DNA of 22,236 bases from a virus, in the IMG/VR virus record IMGVR_UViG_3300021961_000709, positions 1-22,236 of that record; one strand, given 5' to 3'. Shown here one piece after another: positions 20,356-22,236 of this stretch (position 1 is the first letter of the stretch; every line of letters starts with the position of its first letter). A program made the translations under genes and the position numbers. Under the pieces are notes generated by a model that saw nothing but the letters and a program-made list of their open reading frames with translations, was not told the DNA's origin and did not search any database.

Positions 20356-20985
20356 TTAGGAAAAAAGTTGGTTGAATACGCGGTCGGCGATGGTTTCTTG
20401 ACGGCGTGCGCCAATCTTGAAATTCGCAACACGCTCGGGTTGTGCATCGGGATTGAATTTAGCGTGGGGGGCGGGTTCGCTTGCCAACGCCTTTTTCAAT
20501 TCTTCGTTTTCTTCGCTCAATTTGATGTTTTCGGCTTTCAACGTTTCGTTGTTGGCTTCGATGGCACTCAAACGGGCTTCGATTTTGCTGAAATAAGATT
20601 CTTCCATTTCGGTTTTTGATTTTACGACCTTTTTAGGGGTGGCGGTCATTTCGCCTTTTTCCTCTTTCATTGGTACGTCTTCGGCTTCAACTTCCTCGGT
20701 GATTTCCTCGGTCACTTCTTCCTCGGTTGATACCTCGACAATGACACCCATTTCATCGGTTTCGATGGTCACGCCATCTTCCAACACGTATTGTCCCATG
20801 GGGACGGGGATATTGCCTTCTTCGGTTACGATGAAAACGGGTTCACCAATTGCAAAGTTTTCGGAATCCAATACAATGGTTCCATCGGCGGTTTTCTTTT
20901 GCGCCATTTCAACCTCGATGGTGGCTTCGGGTTTCATACCCAAGGCCGTCATTACGCGGTTCAATGTTTCTTTTGCGTTACTCAT
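20356..20985 (-). CDS. Scaffold-like capsid assembly protein
   Basis: A 209-residue protein between protease and major capsid genes. The N-terminal half has a strand-rich stretch with EVEMAQKKTADGTIVLDS and PVPMGQYVLEDGV. A very acidic linker follows (EVSTEEEVTEEITEEVEAED). The C-terminal third is a coiled coil (SKIEARLSAIEANNETLKAE) ending in a basic tail with FKIGARRQETIADRVFNQLF. Acidic plus coiled-coil plus basic C-terminal tail is the classic layout of phage scaffolds that bind capsid subunits. A TTG nine bases upstream could also start it; I prefer the ATG. Confidence 0.8.
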   Translation of the reverse strand: MSNAKETLNRVMTALGMKPEATIEVEMAQKKTADGTIVLDSENFAIGEPVFIVTEEGNIPVPMGQYVLEDGVTIETDEMGVIVEVSTEEEVTEEITEEVEAEDVPMKEEKGEMTATPKKVVKSKTEMEESYFSKIEARLSAIEANNETLKAENIKLSEENEELKKALASEPAPHAKFNPDAQPERVANFKIGARRQETIADRVFNQLFS

Positions 20986-21007
20986 ATTTGACAAACGATT
21001 GTAGTTT

Positions 21008-21616
21008 TTATTGTTCGGTTTTTAGGTAATTTGATAAGATTTCACGCACCTCGGACAAACGTTGTTCGGGTGTTTTGTGCGATGACAACGGGGTGGATTT
21101 GTCGGCAAAATATCCTTCGATTGAAAACCCTTTGACCTTGCCCGTTTTTACGTAATCCGTCCACACTTCCTCATTGTTGACTTTCATGGAAACGTACCAT
21201 GTGCCTATGGGGTCATTCATTCCGTATTTCACGGATTTGTCATTGACCGCGTCTTCCTTGATCCATGATTCCACCAACGTCAATCCCTCGATTTTGCCAT
21301 CGTGTTCCAACGTGGCGTTGTGTTGGCGGCCACGCATCAAATACAATTGCGAAGCTTTTTCGATTGTGGCTTTGGAAAAATAAACGTAAAATTCTTCGGG
21401 CGTGCCGTTTAATTCTTGGTTGCGGTAAATGGGTTTGTTGGGGATTAATGCAGGCCCCATCAAAATGCGTTTTTCCGCATCCAACGTTTTGAATTCCAGT
21501 TTGTGGTTGTTCAAGGCCACAAAATTGGATTCAATCGCGGGTGATTCAACGATGGAAATGGCTTCGATACCCGATGCCGCTTCCTCCTCGTTCAATATCA
21601 ATTCAACGATTTTCAA
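21008..21616 (-). CDS. XkdF-like prohead maturation protease
   Basis: A 202-residue protein. The N-terminus reads GIEAISIVESPAIESNFVAL, then ILMGPALIPNKPIYR, YVYFSKATIEKASQLYL, RGRQHNATLEHDG (H105), VESWIKED, PIGTWYVSMKV and VKGFSIEGYFADK (candidate nucleophile S165). This ordered set fits the XkdF-like head-protease family, which trims scaffold and capsid during maturation. It starts with TTG at 21616, overlapping the upstream stop as TTGA. Gene order protease, scaffold, capsid supports it. Confidence 0.88.
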   Translation of the reverse strand: MKIVELILNEEEAASGIEAISIVESPAIESNFVALNNHKLEFKTLDAEKRILMGPALIPNKPIYRNQELNGTPEEFYVYFSKATIEKASQLYLMRGRQHNATLEHDGKIEGLTLVESWIKEDAVNDKSVKYGMNDPIGTWYVSMKVNNEEVWTDYVKTGKVKGFSIEGYFADKSTPLSSHKTPEQRLSEVREILSNYLKTEQ

Positions 21617-21945
21617 TATCCTTTTGATTTAATTGCCGCAATGATTGCGTCAATGGTTTTCACAAATGATTTATTTTCACTCACGCGCTTTTCAGCCTGT
21701 GCTAATGCAGGCACATTTTTGTGATCAACCCCAATGGAATCCAATTGTTTTTTGATTTTTTCGGATAGGGATTCAATTTCATTGGTATGTGTTTCAATAC
21801 CCGCAATTGATTTACGACCTTGGTTTATTGCTTGATCCAATTTGGTTTTCAAATCACCATATTCATTGGCGGCAACATTGGATTTTATCGCGTTTTCCAA
21901 ATCGGGGACTAATGCCATATCAATCTTGATTGCGTTCTTTTTCAT
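21613..21945 (-). CDS. Small coiled-coil protein
   Basis: A 110-residue protein starting MKKNAIKIDMALVPDLENAI. Long helical stretches dominate, with heptad-like leucine/isoleucine spacing (IESLSEKIKKQLDSIGV, then ALAQAEKRVSENKSFVKTID). It lacks cysteines and membrane segments. It could be a head or tail assembly partner encoded before the protease; I do not recognise the family. An ATG six bases upstream is an alternative start. Confidence 0.65.
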   Translation of the reverse strand: MKKNAIKIDMALVPDLENAIKSNVAANEYGDLKTKLDQAINQGRKSIAGIETHTNEIESLSEKIKKQLDSIGVDHKNVPALAQAEKRVSENKSFVKTIDAIIAAIKSKGY

Positions 21946-21961
21946 ATACATTCAAAACGGA

Positions 21962-22236
21962 TTATCCGCCCAATGTTGCATTTTTACGTATGGCCCTATC
22001 CATAGCCGTTTGGGTGGACACATCTTGGCCAATGACATACGCCCTTTGCGGTTGTCCTAAATTCTTATTAAGGGTCGATTGCAATTGCGCATTCGGATTC
22101 ACTTGTTGGCCTACAATACCCACGGATGGCATCAATGCGGAATAACCTCCGCCACCACCTCCACCGCCTGGGACATCGGGCAAATCGGTTTGCATAATCG
22201 CACGCACGTTTGCAAGTCCCGCCGCAATGACCGAAC
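21962..22236 (-). CDS. C-terminal end of a glycine-rich virion protein (5' cut)
   Basis: The frame is open to the window edge, so the start is missing. The visible 90 residues begin SVIAAGLANVRAIMQTD, then a run of eight glycines, and continue to a Gln/Asn-rich end (GQQVNPNAQLQSTLNKNLGQ). The very end is DRAIRKNATLGG. An AAGLANVxxI segment followed by low-complexity Gly is common near the C-terminus of tape-measure or large tail/internal virion proteins. I make that only a tentative suggestion. An internal GTG at 22207 is not needed as a start. Confidence 0.7.
   Translation of the reverse strand, partial: SVIAAGLANVRAIMQTDLPDVPGGGGGGGGYSALMPSVGIVGQQVNPNAQLQSTLNKNLGQPQRAYVIGQDVSTQTAMDRAIRKNATLGG

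Noticed and set aside
1-22236. tRNA genes, integrase, lysogeny repressor, attachment site, retron or toxin-antitoxin pairs
   Set aside because: I looked for cloverleaf-like stems, tyrosine/serine recombinase motifs, reverse-transcriptase YxDD, and classic toxin or antitoxin patterns and saw none I could support.

Overview
This window is a stretch of tailed-bacteriophage (Caudoviricetes) genome, free or integrated. Every gene I can support lies on the minus strand, so transcription runs from position 22236 down to 1. Genes are packed tightly, mostly with ATGA, GTGA or TTGA stop/start overlaps. The host is probably a member of the Bacteroidota. Two upstream boxes read TATATTTG, matching the Bacteroidetes -7 consensus TAnnTTTG. 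The capsid and tube genes have A-rich translation starts rather than Shine-Dalgarno sequences. Several proteins resemble families I know mainly from Bacteroidota phages. No integrase, repressor, DNA polymerase or tRNA gene is visible, so lifestyle cannot be decided.

Layout in the direction of transcription. 22236-14491 is the virion block: the C-terminus of a glycine-rich virion protein, a small coiled-coil protein, an XkdF-like prohead protease, a scaffold-like protein, the major capsid protein, a tail-tube-like protein, a small structural protein, a long portal with extra C-terminal modules, a connector, a lipoprotein-like protein and small proteins. Strong intrinsic terminators follow the capsid and tube genes. 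14494-12367 is a fibre/adhesin gene plus a partner that look compositionally foreign. 12380-9529 is a lysis region with a basic 39-aa protein, two membrane/coiled-coil proteins, a holin-like protein, a metallophosphoesterase, a DUF3310 protein and an amidase, closed by a terminator.

9468-5932 is an early/replication block that opens with the best promoter in the window. It holds small proteins, an HTH candidate, an SSB-like protein, and a DUF1376-type replication initiator candidate. The initiator has a structured leader and contains five exact 12-bp-spaced CATATG repeats beside an A+T-rich stretch, a lambda-O-like candidate origin. 5799-1 carries DNA modification and packaging genes: two DNA methyltransferases (one fused to a ParB-like domain), a VRR-NUC nuclease, a sigma factor, an HNH nuclease, and the small and large terminase subunits, the latter cut by the window edge.

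A plausible logic, inferred rather than shown, is that the early block recruits the host replisome. The methyltransferases would protect phage DNA, the sigma factor would redirect transcription, and HNH plus terminase would package DNA into the capsid encoded by the virion block. Functional names rest on motif recognition by eye; no database search was possible.
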